Shown here piece after piece: positions 17,385-26,605 of a stretch of DNA of 64,000 nt; positions within the stretch are counted from its first letter, which is position 1, and each line of letters opens with the position of its first letter. The notes beneath the pieces are model-generated. The model was not told the origin of the DNA. It ran no database searches and worked only from the letters and a program-made list of their open reading frames with translations. A program made the position numbers and the translations under genes. This DNA is from UBA7328 sp965247965 (GTDB lineage Bacteria; Bacteroidota; Bacteroidia; Chitinophagales; Saprospiraceae). The stretch lies in contig OZ252053.1 of assembly GCA_965247965.1 (NCBI GenBank), positions 310,001-374,000 on the forward strand. The letters run 5' to 3'.

Positions 17385-17462
17385 AACCTGTTAGGTTTCC
17401 GTATATGTTGGCTGTGCATAAAAGTATATCCTCGACATTTGATCATGACAACCTAACAGGTT
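17385..17462. repeat. Inverted pair of AACCTGTTAGGTT hairpins between hisF and hisIE
   Basis: AACCTGTTAGGTT (17385-17397) and its reverse complement AACCTAACAGGTT (17450-17462) face each other, and each is itself a small hairpin (AACCT/AGGTT). The surrounding bases are AT-rich. It could affect hisIE expression or be a dispersed repeat; no gene is present in this 221-bp gap. Confidence 0.6.
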
Positions 17463-17486
17463 ATCCTTCTTGACGATTACTCCGAT

Positions 17487-18242
17487 TCACGGCCTTACAT
17501 CAACGCCCTTCTCAATCAAATATCTTTTTAATTCAGGAATACTGATTTCTCCATAATGAAAAATACTCGCCGCTAATCCCGCACTAGCCTTTCCTTTCGT
17601 AAATACTTCATAAAAATGTTCTTCGCTTCCCGCACCGCCTGAAGCAATGACTGGAATAGTGAGCAATTCGTCAATCTGCTCCAATGCTTCCAGAGCAAAT
17701 CCCGACTTTGTACCGTCATGGTCCATAGAAGTAAAAAGTATCTCACCGGCCCCTAACTCTTGTACTTTTTGCACCCAATCAAACAAGAACAAATTTGTCG
17801 ATTTTGTGCCTCCGTGAGTATGAATTCTCCACTCGCCATTAATGTTTTTGGCATCGACCGCGACCACGGTACATTGCGAACCAAAGCCACCAGATATTTC
17901 TTTGACAAGATTGGGGTTTCGCACTGCCGCAGAATTTACACTCACTTTATCGGCCCCGTTTTTTAATATTTTTTCAACGCGATTCACTTCACTGATTCCG
18001 CCTCCGACGGTGAAAGGAATGTTCACTTCACGGCCCACTTTTCTGACCAGGTCGTAAAGAGTTTCTCTTTCCTCTTGCGATGCCGATATGTCCAAAAAAA
18101 CCAATTCGTCTGCACCGGCATTGGAATATTCCTTAGCCTGTTCGACAGGATCACCAGCATCCCTTAGCTCCACAAAATTCACTCCTTTGACCGTTCGACC
18201 ATTTTTTATATCGAGACAGGGAATGATTCTTTTAGCTACCAT
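17487..18242 (-). CDS. hisF: Imidazole glycerol phosphate synthase, cyclase subunit
   Basis: Partner of HisH; forms IGP and AICAR from PRFAR. A 251-aa TIM barrel with AKRIIPCLDIKNGRTVKGVNF (catalytic Asp), DAGDPVEQAKEYSNAGADELVFLDISAS, FTVGGGI, DKVSVNSAA, AVDAKN (catalytic Asp), GAGEILFTSMDHDGTKSGF and VIASGGAG. The ATG at 18242 shares its first base with the hisA stop (TGATG), so the two are translationally coupled; a TTG three bases upstream is less likely. Confidence 0.96.
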   Translation of the reverse strand: MVAKRIIPCLDIKNGRTVKGVNFVELRDAGDPVEQAKEYSNAGADELVFLDISASQEERETLYDLVRKVGREVNIPFTVGGGISEVNRVEKILKNGADKVSVNSAAVRNPNLVKEISGGFGSQCTVVAVDAKNINGEWRIHTHGGTKSTNLFLFDWVQKVQELGAGEILFTSMDHDGTKSGFALEALEQIDELLTIPVIASGGAGSEEHFYEVFTKGKASAGLAASIFHYGEISIPELKRYLIEKGVDVRP

Positions 18243-18961
18243 CAATCCATAGCATTTATGAGTTCTTCGACGGAAATCATTCCTTCGTATATAGCCTTGC
18301 CGATAATGACTCCTTCACAACCTATTTCTTTCAATTTCATAACTTGTAGAATGGAGCTCACACCGCCACTGGCAATGAGGCGAATGGAAGAAAAATTCTC
18401 GATAAGTTCGCTATAAAGCTCCACGGCCGGGCCCTCGAGCATGCCGTCCCTGTAAATATCAGTACACACAAAGTAACGAGCTCCATGGTTTGCGAATTCA
18501 TTGATAAATTCAAAAAGATCGTGATCCGTATTCTCACGCCAACCGGAAACAGCAATTTTTCGATCCTTTACATCGGCACTGATGATCACCTTGCGCCATC
18601 CGTATTTCATAATCCAAAATTTGATCAAGGTAGGATTGCGTGCGGCAAGGCTTCCTATATTCACCTGATCCGCTCCGCTCGCAAGGGCCTGTAGGAGGGC
18701 ATTCTGACTTTTTATACCACCGCCAAAATCGATTTTTAATGAAGTCTGGACGCTTATCGAATTCAATGTCAATAAATTCTTGGGGCGGCTCGATATGGCG
18801 CCGTCAAGGTCTACAAGGTGCAGATATTTTACCCCCTTTTCTTCAAAGTCGAGCGCAACACTTACCGGATCTTCATCGTAGATCTTTTTTTGTCGATAGT
18901 CGCCTTGCGTCAACCGTACGCACTTGCCGTCAATTATGTCTATGGCTGGAATAATTCTCAT
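18242..18961 (-). CDS. hisA: ProFAR isomerase (HisA)
   Basis: A 239-aa TIM barrel for the Amadori rearrangement of ProFAR to PRFAR. Motifs: RIIPAIDIIDGKCVRLTQGDY (catalytic Asp), YLHLVDLDGA, IDFGGGIKS, QVNIGSLAARNP, FVCTDIYRDGMLEGP (catalytic Asp) and LIASGGVSS. It follows hisH by five bases and overlaps the hisF start. Confidence 0.95.
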   Translation of the reverse strand: MRIIPAIDIIDGKCVRLTQGDYRQKKIYDEDPVSVALDFEEKGVKYLHLVDLDGAISSRPKNLLTLNSISVQTSLKIDFGGGIKSQNALLQALASGADQVNIGSLAARNPTLIKFWIMKYGWRKVIISADVKDRKIAVSGWRENTDHDLFEFINEFANHGARYFVCTDIYRDGMLEGPAVELYSELIENFSSIRLIASGGVSSILQVMKLKEIGCEGVIIGKAIYEGMISVEELINAMD

Positions 18962-18966
18962 TTTTT

Positions 18967-19560
18967 TTAATAGTTCTCGACAAAATTTCTCAAAATTTGC
19001 TCCCCAACAGTTCCACTTTTTTCCGGATGGAATTGTACGCCCACAAAATTGTCCTTTTGGATGGCGGCTGAATATTCAATGCCGTATCGGGTGGATGAAA
19101 TTGTAGTGTCGTGCATAGGCATATAGTAGCTATGTACAAAATACGCGTAGCTCTCATCTGCTATTCCTTCGAAAATATAGTGTTCTTTATTTATCAAAAT
19201 TTTATTCCATCCCATATGGGGCACCTTGATCGTATTGTCCTGAAAATCAAATCTTTGAACAGTGGCATCTACTATGTCTAAGGCATCTGTCGGCCCCTCC
19301 GTGGAAAGTTTAGCCATCAACTGCATGCCTACACAAATTCCGAGAAAGGGCTGAGTGGCCCTTCGTAGAACCGGCACAAGACCGCGGCTTTCCAGATTGT
19401 CCATTGCAGCCTTGGCGTGGCCCACACCTGGCAGGATAATTTTGTCGGAAGCGCGAATCTTATCGTGATCGGCAGTCAGTTCGTAAGCAATGCCCAGTCT
19501 TTCTAATGCATTAATCACCGAACAAGTATTTCCAGCATTATAGTCGATAATGGCTATCAT
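18967..19560 (-). CDS. hisH: Imidazole glycerol phosphate synthase, glutamine amidotransferase subunit
   Basis: A 197-aa glutaminase that feeds ammonia to HisF. Motifs: IAIIDYNAGNTCSVINALERLG, ILPGVGHAKAAM, FLGICVGMQLMAK (nucleophile Cys), FVHSYY, and GVQFHPEKSGTVGEQILRNF (His and Glu of the triad). It starts inside the hisB stop (ATGA overlap), indicating coupled translation. Confidence 0.96.
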   Translation of the reverse strand: MIAIIDYNAGNTCSVINALERLGIAYELTADHDKIRASDKIILPGVGHAKAAMDNLESRGLVPVLRRATQPFLGICVGMQLMAKLSTEGPTDALDIVDATVQRFDFQDNTIKVPHMGWNKILINKEHYIFEGIADESYAYFVHSYYMPMHDTTISSTRYGIEYSAAIQKDNFVGVQFHPEKSGTVGEQILRNFVENY

Positions 19561-20681
19561 AGACTCCCTTTTGTACTTGGAATTGTGACATCCGAAAGAT
19601 CGCGATATTTTGCTAACTTGATCGCTCTTGCGAATGCCTTGAATATGGATTCGATCTTGTGGTGTTCGTTTTCTCCTTCACACTTGATATTCAAATTGCA
19701 TTGGGCGTTGTCGGCGAAGGATTTGAAAAAGTGATAGAACATTTCTGTCGGAACATCTCCGACTCTTTCTCTCTTAAATTCTACATCCCAAACCAGCCAT
19801 GGCCTTCCTCCAAAATCGACGGCGACCATTGCAAGACAATCATCCATGGGCAGTGAAAATCCGTAACGCTGTATGCCTGTTTTCCTTCCAAGCGCCTCTT
19901 TAAATGCTATACCTAATGCAATCGCTGTGTCTTCAACAGTATGATGTTCGTCTATTTCCAAGTCCCCTTCGGCTTCCACAATTAAGTCCACTCCGCCGTG
20001 CTTAGCAATTTGTTCGAGCATGTGATCTAAAAAATGCAGGCCTGTGCTTATTTCGCACATCCCGCTTCCGTCGAGATCGATTCCTATTTGGATACGCGTT
20101 TCGTTGGTTTGGCGCAGCAGTTGTTGTTTCCTGTTTTGGGAGGTGAGGAATGTATAAACATCTTTCCACTTGTTCGTCTTTAGGTCAACTACTTTTTCTG
20201 GAAGCTGGTCGATTTCCCGGCCATGTTGATAGTCCTCGTGGATGTAGATGCATCTGGAATTGAGATTGGCGGCAAGTTGTGCATCCGACCACCGATCACC
20301 AATGACGTACGAGTTTTTAAGATCGTAACCTCCTTTCAAATATTTTGAAAACATTCCTAATGCTGGTTTTCGATTGGGCGAATTGTCAGCCTCAAAACTT
20401 CGATCGACCAGCACATCTGTAAATATAACTCCTTCATTTTCAAGCGTTTCCATCATCAGGTTCTGAAGTGGCCAAAAATCCTTTTCGGGAAATGAATCCG
20501 TACCCAATCCATCTTGATTGGTAACCATTACTAAATCGTAATTCAACTCAGCCGCTATTTTGGATAGATATTTAATGGCTTCCGGAAAGAATCTGAATTT
20601 GTCAATGCTATCCACTTGGAAGTCCGATTTTGGTTCCAGGATTATGGTGCCGTCGCGGTCTATGAAGAGTACTTTTTTCAT
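19557..20681 (-). CDS. hisB: Bifunctional histidinol-phosphatase / imidazoleglycerol-phosphate dehydratase
   Basis: A 374-aa fusion of two enzymes. The N-terminal HAD phosphatase (about 1-165) has FIDRDGTII (DxDGT nucleophile), MVTNQDGLG, and YVIGDRWSDAQLAANLNSRCIYI. The C-terminal IGPD domain (about 180-374) has the two metal-binding blocks FLDHMLEQIAKHGG / EIDEHHTVEDTAIALG and ENEHHKIESIFKAFARA. The enterobacterial-style fusion is also common in Bacteroidota. It overlaps hisH by four bases and lies 49 bp after hisC. Confidence 0.96.
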   Translation of the reverse strand: MKKVLFIDRDGTIILEPKSDFQVDSIDKFRFFPEAIKYLSKIAAELNYDLVMVTNQDGLGTDSFPEKDFWPLQNLMMETLENEGVIFTDVLVDRSFEADNSPNRKPALGMFSKYLKGGYDLKNSYVIGDRWSDAQLAANLNSRCIYIHEDYQHGREIDQLPEKVVDLKTNKWKDVYTFLTSQNRKQQLLRQTNETRIQIGIDLDGSGMCEISTGLHFLDHMLEQIAKHGGVDLIVEAEGDLEIDEHHTVEDTAIALGIAFKEALGRKTGIQRYGFSLPMDDCLAMVAVDFGGRPWLVWDVEFKRERVGDVPTEMFYHFFKSFADNAQCNLNIKCEGENEHHKIESIFKAFARAIKLAKYRDLSDVTIPSTKGSL

Positions 20682-20730
20682 GCTTTAGTAATGCTCAATA
20701 ATATCTTGCTAGCAAGTTTATTTTATGTTG

Positions 20731-21762
20731 TTATCGATTCGTTTTGAGAATTTTGATCATTCGAGCATTCTCTTCCTTCCTCCCTACCGTTATTCTAAGG
20801 CAGCCCGAGCACAGATACGCATTGCTTCGATCTCTTACCACGATTCCCTCGTTTTTCAAAAGCTGATAGGCCCCTCCGGGATTTTCAAATTTCGTCAGTA
20901 AAAAATTGGCTTCAGATGGAAAGACCTTTACGACTGATCCGCACTCCAACAGCGCTTCGTACAAATATGTTCTTTGTTGTCTGATCTCCGTTATTTCCAA
21001 ATCGAAATTCTCGACATTGTTCAATAAAGAAATGGCTCGTTTTTGTGTTACTGAGCCAACATTATATGGCGGTTTGATCTTGTTGAGATAGGTCACTATT
21101 TCCGGATTCATCAAACCAATTCCCAATCTAAGTCCTGCAGCTCCCCATGCCTTTGAAAGGGTTTGCACGACCACTAAATTGGCGTATTGATCAATGTGGG
21201 CGACAAGAGGATCTACGTTTGCAAAATCGATATAAGCCTCGTCAACGACAACGATACCCTTGAATTTCTCGGCAATTTCTAATATATCATCTTGTTCAAA
21301 AACATTACCGGTTGGATTGTTGGGGCTGCACAGAAAAAGCAACTTATCCGTATCCCTGAATCCGTAGATGAGATCGGAAACCGGAAGTGAAAAATCATCA
21401 TTAAGACTGCAAAAATGCATCTCGACATCGTTCACAGCGGCGCTGACTTTGTACATGCCGTAGCTAGGGGCAATGGAATAGGCAGTATTTGATCCTGGTG
21501 CGCAAAAACAGCGAAAGAGCAGATCGATGATCTCGTCAGATCCATTTCCGATGAAGATGTGATCCGCATCAATTGCTTTAATCTCAGATATCTTCAATTT
21601 GAGCGCTGTTTGATAGGGATCGGGATAGCGATTGATGTCGGTGTTATTTGGATTTTCGTTCGCATCGAGCAAGACGTAATCCATTCCCCAAAATTCATCT
21701 CGCGCCGAACTGTAGGGCTGCATTCTTTTCACATTATTTCTGACCAATTGAGCTATTTCCAT
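20731..21762 (-). CDS. hisC: Histidinol-phosphate aminotransferase
   Basis: A 343-aa fold-type I PLP aminotransferase converting imidazole-acetol phosphate to histidinol phosphate. Motifs: LDANENPNNTDINRYPDP, IFIGNGSDEIIDLLFR, FLCSPNNPTGN, VVVDEAYIDFA, TLSKAWGAAGLRLGIG (PLP lysine) and LRITVGR at the C-terminus. Its start overlaps the hisD stop by 10 bp. Confidence 0.95.
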   Translation of the reverse strand: MEIAQLVRNNVKRMQPYSSARDEFWGMDYVLLDANENPNNTDINRYPDPYQTALKLKISEIKAIDADHIFIGNGSDEIIDLLFRCFCAPGSNTAYSIAPSYGMYKVSAAVNDVEMHFCSLNDDFSLPVSDLIYGFRDTDKLLFLCSPNNPTGNVFEQDDILEIAEKFKGIVVVDEAYIDFANVDPLVAHIDQYANLVVVQTLSKAWGAAGLRLGIGLMNPEIVTYLNKIKPPYNVGSVTQKRAISLLNNVENFDLEITEIRQQRTYLYEALLECGSVVKVFPSEANFLLTKFENPGGAYQLLKNEGIVVRDRSNAYLCSGCLRITVGRKEENARMIKILKTNR

Positions 21763-23045
21763 TGATTTTGTTTTTCTAACCTGATTTCCACTGCTCGTGC
21801 GTGGGCCTCTAATTCTTCTGCCTGGGCCATGGTGATTATCGTTTGACCAAGATTCCTCATGCCTTCTTTTGACAATTTTTGAAAAGTTATTTTTTTCACA
21901 AAGCCATCCAGGTTCGTACCGCTGTACGATTTCGCAAATCCGCTAGTGGGCAGCGTATGATTCGTGCCTGAAGCATAATCACCTGCACTTTCGGGAGAAT
22001 AATTTCCCAGAAAAACAGAACCTGCATTTCTGATATATTTGATGTATTGGTCAGCATCGTTAGATGCTACGATGAGGTGCTCGGGCGCATAATCATTTAT
22101 AAAATCAAAGGCTGCTTTTACTTCCCCAATGATCACTGTGGCGCTGTTTTCAAGGCATCTTTCGACTATTTCTCGTCGAGGTAGTGTTCGGCTTTGTTTC
22201 TCAATTTTCGAAATAACCGCTTTTGCAAAATCTTTCGAAGTTGTTACCAAAACAACCTGGCTGTCTATTCCATGTTCAGCCTGAGACAATAAGTCTGCTG
22301 CAATAAATTCCGGTATACCTGTCTCGTCTGCATAGACCAAGACTTCCGAAGGCCCCGCGGGCAAGTCGATCGCTACACCGTAATCCATGGCCTTTCGCTT
22401 CCCGGCTGTGACGTATTGATTGCCGGGGCCAAAGACTTTCGAAACTTTGGGAATGGACTCTGTTCCAAGAGTCATGGCAGCGATTGCCTGCGCCCCGCCA
22501 ATCTTAAAGATATTGTCAATTCCACATTTCTGAGCTGTATAAATAACTGCAGGGTGCACTTCACCATTTTTCTGCGGAGGAGTGCAAAGTATGACTTCCG
22601 AGCAGCCAGCAATTTTCGCAGGAATACCCAACATCAATACAGTTGAAAACAAAGGTGCCGTGCCTCCCGGAATATAGAGACCGACCGATTCGATAGCAAT
22701 AGACTTTTGCCAACATAGGACGCCTGAAGTCGTTTCGATTTTTTGAGAATGGACGATTTGGGCTTCATGAAATTTGTAGATGTTATTGTATGCCGTTTGG
22801 ATAGCCGCCTTTAGTTCTTCAGGAACTTGCTGTTCGGCTTCTTGAATTTCTATTGCGCTGACTACACTATTTTGCAAGTTGACCTTATCAAATTTAGCGG
22901 AATATTCGCGTAAAGCGGCATCTCCGTCTGAAGCCACTTTCGAAAAAATATCACCTACCACAGACTCCAATTCTTCAAAGTCAAGGCTCGGACGTTTTAC
23001 AAGGCCTCTTAATTGCTCTACTAATGGATTTGTAAATATTTTCAT
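21753..23045 (-). CDS. hisD: Histidinol dehydrogenase
   Basis: A 430-aa zinc- and NAD-dependent enzyme for the last two steps to histidine. Motifs: GLYIPGGTAPLFSTVLMLGIPAKIAG, IFKIGGAQAIAAMTLGTESIPKV, VFGPGNQYVTAGKR, IDLPAGPSEVLVYAD, AADLLSQAEHGIDSQVVLVT (zinc and catalytic residues), YAPEHLIV and GDYASGTNHTLPT. It lies 112 bp after hisG and overlaps hisC. Confidence 0.96.
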   Translation of the reverse strand: MKIFTNPLVEQLRGLVKRPSLDFEELESVVGDIFSKVASDGDAALREYSAKFDKVNLQNSVVSAIEIQEAEQQVPEELKAAIQTAYNNIYKFHEAQIVHSQKIETTSGVLCWQKSIAIESVGLYIPGGTAPLFSTVLMLGIPAKIAGCSEVILCTPPQKNGEVHPAVIYTAQKCGIDNIFKIGGAQAIAAMTLGTESIPKVSKVFGPGNQYVTAGKRKAMDYGVAIDLPAGPSEVLVYADETGIPEFIAADLLSQAEHGIDSQVVLVTTSKDFAKAVISKIEKQSRTLPRREIVERCLENSATVIIGEVKAAFDFINDYAPEHLIVASNDADQYIKYIRNAGSVFLGNYSPESAGDYASGTNHTLPTSGFAKSYSGTNLDGFVKKITFQKLSKEGMRNLGQTIITMAQAEELEAHARAVEIRLEKQNQWK

Positions 23046-23077
23046 TCCTTGCGTCTTAGCATCCCCGCCCGCCAGTC

Positions 23078-23104
23078 GCCGTGCCTGCCGGCAGGGGCAG
23101 GTTT
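23078..23104. repeat. Short GC-rich palindrome in the hisG-hisD gap
   Basis: Contains the perfect palindrome CCTGCCGGCAGG followed by GGCAGG. It is a GC-rich island in an AT-rich 112-bp intercistronic gap, of a kind widely dispersed between Bacteroidota genes. Its role is not evident. Confidence 0.45.
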
Positions 23105-23157
23105 GCGTTCATATTGATTTTATAGTATTTTCCAATTTCGAACTTTCGAGACAAAAG

Positions 23158-24018
23158 CTACAACACCATTTTCTCCAATGGCGCAACAATAATGCCTTCA
23201 GCACCCAATTCCTTCAGTTCATTGATCACTTCCCAGAAATCGGCTTCACCGATAACGGAGTGCAACGAACTCCATCCCGGTGTCACCAAAGGCAATACGG
23301 TCGGACTCTTCAGAACCGGCAGAATTTTACTGACCGCCTCGATCTGGTCATTCGGCACATTCATCAAAACATATTTATGCCTTTCAGCCCTTTGTACAGC
23401 GTTGATTCTGAATACTAGTTGATCGATGAGTTCTTTCTTTTTTTTCAGCGCCTCACTATTTACGGTAAGGCATGCTTGGGAAGTCAAAATAATCTCTTTC
23501 TCTTCAAGGCCATTTTTAAACAGCGTACTGCCCGAACTCACCAGGTCACAAATCGCATCGGCCAGCCCAATATTCGGAGCGATCTCTACCGAGCCCATTA
23601 TGGTATGAATTTCGGCATTGACTTCATTTTCTTTCAAAAATTGTTGGAGGGAACGTGGATAAGAAGTTGCAATTTTCTTATTCTTTAATGAATCAATTCC
23701 TTCATACCAATCGGCTGTTTTGGAAACCGCTAACGAAAGTCTGCATTTTTGAAAACCGAGATTGATCAAGGTCTTCAATTCGGGTGCTTTTTCATGAATA
23801 GTATTTTGTCCGATAATTCCGAGATCTGATACTCCATTTGCTATATATTTTGGTATATCGCTGTTTCTCAAGAAAAGAATATTTGCATTGTAATTCCGCA
23901 CTTTGACCTTCAGTTGATCATGTGTATTATTGATCGAAAATCCACAGGACTTCAGAAGTGAAATCGAATCTTCGTACATCCTTCCGGATTTCTGTATGGC
24001 TATGTTTAGTTCGTTCAT
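23158..24018 (-). CDS. hisG: ATP phosphoribosyltransferase, long form
   Basis: First and committed step of histidine synthesis (ATP plus PRPP). At 286 aa it is the long HisG form with a C-terminal ACT-like regulatory domain, so it does not need HisZ. Visible: LNIAIQKSGRMYEDSISLLKSCG, YIANGVSDLGIIGQNTIHE, KKIATSYPRSLQQFL, EIAPNIGLADAICDLVSSGSTLFKNGLEE and the regulatory end (YVLMNVPNDQIEAVSKILPVLKSPTVLPL). First structural gene of the operon, 181 bp downstream of the leader-peptide frame. Confidence 0.96.
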   Translation of the reverse strand: MNELNIAIQKSGRMYEDSISLLKSCGFSINNTHDQLKVKVRNYNANILFLRNSDIPKYIANGVSDLGIIGQNTIHEKAPELKTLINLGFQKCRLSLAVSKTADWYEGIDSLKNKKIATSYPRSLQQFLKENEVNAEIHTIMGSVEIAPNIGLADAICDLVSSGSTLFKNGLEEKEIILTSQACLTVNSEALKKKKELIDQLVFRINAVQRAERHKYVLMNVPNDQIEAVSKILPVLKSPTVLPLVTPGWSSLHSVIGEADFWEVINELKELGAEGIIVAPLEKMVL

Positions 24019-24134
24019 TTCATTAAATAATTTAGTTCATTAATTGTCTAAGCCCGACGCTTTCCCCGCCCCTGAAGGGAGTCCGCCCGCAGCATATGAA
24101 CTAGTACTAATCATTATACCTTGAATTCCTGTAC

Positions 24135-24168
24135 TAAAAAAGCCCGCCTGAAAATCAAGCGGGCTTTT
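24135..24168 (-). terminator. his attenuator hairpin
   Basis: On the minus strand, AAAAGCCCGCTTGA pairs with TCAGGCGGGCTTTT and runs into a T-tract, forming a strong intrinsic terminator between the histidine-rich leader frame and hisG. Its position and strength mark it as the attenuator of the his operon. Confidence 0.88.
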
Positions 24169-24199
24169 ATTTATTGTTATATCATAACACACTTAATCT

Positions 24200-24238
24200 T
24201 CAGCGGAAGGCGGTGATGTTATGATGGTGATGTCTCAT
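24200..24238 (-). CDS. hisL: His-rich leader peptide of the his operon
   Basis: A 12-codon frame, MRHHHHNITAFR, has four consecutive histidine codons (CAT CAC CAT CAT). It lies about 12 bases after a predicted transcription start and upstream of the terminator hairpin at 24135-24168 and of hisG. This is the expected layout for histidine-tRNA-dependent attenuation, parallel to the trp leader at 7106. The peptide itself is too short for homology; position and codon content are the evidence. Confidence 0.87.
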   Translation of the reverse strand: MRHHHHNITAFR

Positions 24239-24248
24239 TAAAAGTTAA

Positions 24249-24284
24249 TTCCCGTGCAAATATACGGGAAATAAGTAATCAAAA
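24249..24284 (-). promoter_or_regulatory. Candidate his promoter with an inverted repeat over the -7 box
   Basis: On the minus strand, TATATTTG (24257-24264) is a perfect Bacteroidota -7 box (TAnnTTTG). TTTTG (24280-24284) may be the -33 element, although the 15-bp gap is shorter than usual. The arms TTCCCGT (24249-24255) and ACGGGAA (24264-24270) form an inverted repeat around the box, a possible operator. Transcription would start about 12 bp before the leader peptide. Confidence 0.5.
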
Positions 24285-24411
24285 TGGAAATTAAAATCAA
24301 AATACAGACCAGTACGACTCGTCTACCCTCTTTCATCTAACCAATTTAGAAGTTGATCTAAACAATATATCATTGACATGGATTAGAATTAGCTTTCGCA
24401 AAATTTGAGCA

Positions 24412-25299
24412 ATGCTAGCGCTGAATATTCAAAACCTAAGCAAATCCTACGGACGTATCCAAGCCGTAAAAGACCTGAACCTCGAAATCGAAACAGGCAC
24501 CGTCTACGGTATCCTAGGCCCTAATGGCAGCGGAAAAACGACCACATTGGGAATGATCCTCGATATCATTCGCCCCAATACCGGTTCGTATGAGTGGTTT
24601 GAGGGAAATTATGGAGTTGATCATAGAAAGAAGATCGGGGCCATCCTCGAAACTCCCAATTTCTATCCTTATCTAAATGCTCCTGAGAATCTTGAAATCA
24701 TAAGACGAATCAAGGGAGCACCAAAACAGAATTTTGACGAACTGTTAGAATTGGTGAATCTGAGCCATCGAAAGAAATCAAAATTTCGCACCTACTCATT
24801 GGGAATGAAGCAGAGATTAGCAATCGCGGCTACTTTGATCGGCAAACCCAAAGTCCTCATATTCGACGAACCGACCAATGGCCTCGATCCACAAGGCATC
24901 GCTGAAGTAAGAAATATTTTAACAGAGATCGCTGGAATGGGCAATACAGTGATCATGGCGAGTCACATTCTCGATGAAGTGGAAAAAATTTGCAGTCACG
25001 TTGCGATTCTCAAAGAAGGCAATCTGCTTGCTAAAGGATTAGTCGGTTCCATTTTGTCCGATGATGTTACAGTCGAAATTGGCTCGGTAGATTTGGATGC
25101 CCTTGTCGAGGTGCTCTATGCTTTGCCCGAAGTCAGCAACATAAGCAGAAAAGCAAAATGGCTGGAATGCACCATCCCCTCTGATCAAAACGCAGAACGA
25201 ATCAATCAAAAACTATTTAAAAAAGGAATAATCGTAAATCACCTGGTAAGCCGGAAGAGACGACTCGAAGAAGAATTCCTCGAAATCACAAAGGAATAA
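24412..25299 (+). CDS. ABC transporter ATP-binding protein
   Basis: A 295-aa nucleotide-binding subunit of the CcmA/NatA type. Walker A GPNGSGKTTT near residue 38, Q-loop region AILETPNFYPYL, signature YSLGMKQRLAIA, Walker B VLIFDEPTNGLDP and the H-loop ASHILDE. The C-terminal ~80 residues form the extension typical of ABC-2 export systems. It is divergent from the his operon and followed four bases later by its membrane partner. Confidence 0.93.
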   Translation: MLALNIQNLSKSYGRIQAVKDLNLEIETGTVYGILGPNGSGKTTTLGMILDIIRPNTGSYEWFEGNYGVDHRKKIGAILETPNFYPYLNAPENLEIIRRIKGAPKQNFDELLELVNLSHRKKSKFRTYSLGMKQRLAIAATLIGKPKVLIFDEPTNGLDPQGIAEVRNILTEIAGMGNTVIMASHILDEVEKICSHVAILKEGNLLAKGLVGSILSDDVTVEIGSVDLDALVEVLYALPEVSNISRKAKWLECTIPSDQNAERINQKLFKKGIIVNHLVSRKRRLEEEFLEITKE

Positions 25300-25303
25300 T
25301 GTT

Positions 25304-26122
25304 ATGAACGTAATCAACCTACTTGTAACAGAGTGGCAGAAATTTAGCAAAAATGCAGTAGTCAGTCTTTTGGCTATCATGTTTGTGATCACCTTTCCAA
25401 CCGGAATTTTTATAGGCAAAGAACTTGACGACGTACCAGATCCATTGCCGGACAATAAGATATTCTTTGAATTTCCGACTATGTGGGACTATTTGGGTTA
25501 TTCCGGTAATTGGCTGGTTTTCTTTTTTCTCGGGCTAATGATCATTTTCCTGATATGCTCGGAGGTGAATTATAAAACCATGCGTCAAAATGTGATTACG
25601 GGATACAGGCGTCAGACATTTTTTGCTGCTAAATTAGCGTCCGTCGTTGTGCTAAGTCTTGCTGCGACCATTTTTTACGCGGTGATTGGCTTGGCCATCG
25701 GATTTTTCCATACCGAAGGCGCTACGCTTTCGAGTGCATTGGATAATGACTGGGCGTTTCTGCGGTTTTTCATAATGAGCCTTGGTTACACGAGCATGGC
25801 TTTTTTCATTGCCTTTCTCGTACGCCGCGCCGGAGTAGCGGTGTTGTTATACATTGCCTATATCATGCTTATCGAGCACTTCTTAAAATGGCTCATTCAT
25901 TTCAGGTATATAGCTAAAAACAACACGATTAATTTCTGGCCTGCCAATGTAATCGAAGATTTGATGCCGTTTCCTCTCTTTCATTTTGCAGATGCAATTC
26001 CCAGAAAAGATTTGAATTTTAGTTTTTTACTTTCTTACGAGGAGGCAGGAATAGCCTCGATGGTTTATATCGTCATTTTTATTGGACTGGCTTATCGGGA
26101 TTTTATGAAGAATGATATTTGA
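25304..26122 (+). CDS. ABC-2 type transporter permease
   Basis: A 272-aa membrane protein with about six hydrophobic segments (residues ~15-35, 65-88, 110-135, 150-172, 178-196, 250-268), the usual ABC-2 permease topology. It starts four bases after the ATPase stop, so the two form one export complex in the inner membrane. The substrate cannot be told from sequence. Confidence 0.85.
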   Translation: MNVINLLVTEWQKFSKNAVVSLLAIMFVITFPTGIFIGKELDDVPDPLPDNKIFFEFPTMWDYLGYSGNWLVFFFLGLMIIFLICSEVNYKTMRQNVITGYRRQTFFAAKLASVVVLSLAATIFYAVIGLAIGFFHTEGATLSSALDNDWAFLRFFIMSLGYTSMAFFIAFLVRRAGVAVLLYIAYIMLIEHFLKWLIHFRYIAKNNTINFWPANVIEDLMPFPLFHFADAIPRKDLNFSFLLSYEEAGIASMVYIVIFIGLAYRDFMKNDI

Positions 26123-26359
26123 CACGGAAAATACTTGTGTTTTTGTTGTAACAACATGTCTAACATTCGGAACTTATTTGTTATATTTTTGTTACCTTTT
26201 GCGAATACGCCATTGTGTTGAGAAGAACTGCCACAAGAATGACCAATAGGGTAAAATTCACTTCCAATAAGAGACTAGACGGATTAAGGCAGGTTTTCAA
26301 CTAAATGCGGACGAGAAGGAGTGGACAAACATTTTTTAATATATATAAATTCATAAGTT

Positions 26360-26587
26360 ATGCCGCGTAGAAGTACAAAAAAATTCGACTTTGGTACAGA
26401 TGTGTACTACTTCAATGTGAAGAATGGGTACAATAACAATATTACCATCAAGAGAAAAACAAAAAAGGACGCAGTACAATCGTTCCAACAATATGTGAAA
26501 ACCAAAAAACAATGCGAGTGGCTGGGAAGGTGGAACGGTAAAAAGTTTGAAGAAAATGAAATTAATGAATTGGTCAAGACGGTGTAA
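26360..26587 (+). CDS. Small conserved-looking basic protein
   Basis: A 75-aa Lys/Asn-rich protein (MPRRSTKKFDFGTDVYYFNVKNGYNNN..., ending ENEINELVKTV). I recognise no domain. It is a real transcript candidate because a strong intrinsic terminator follows 19 bp after its stop and no other gene precedes that terminator on the strand. The upstream 237 bp hold only AT-rich sequence with TTTG motifs suited to a promoter. Confidence 0.65.
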   Translation: MPRRSTKKFDFGTDVYYFNVKNGYNNNITIKRKTKKDAVQSFQQYVKTKKQCEWLGRWNGKKFEENEINELVKTV

Positions 26588-26605
26588 ACGAATACATCTT
26601 AGGTA

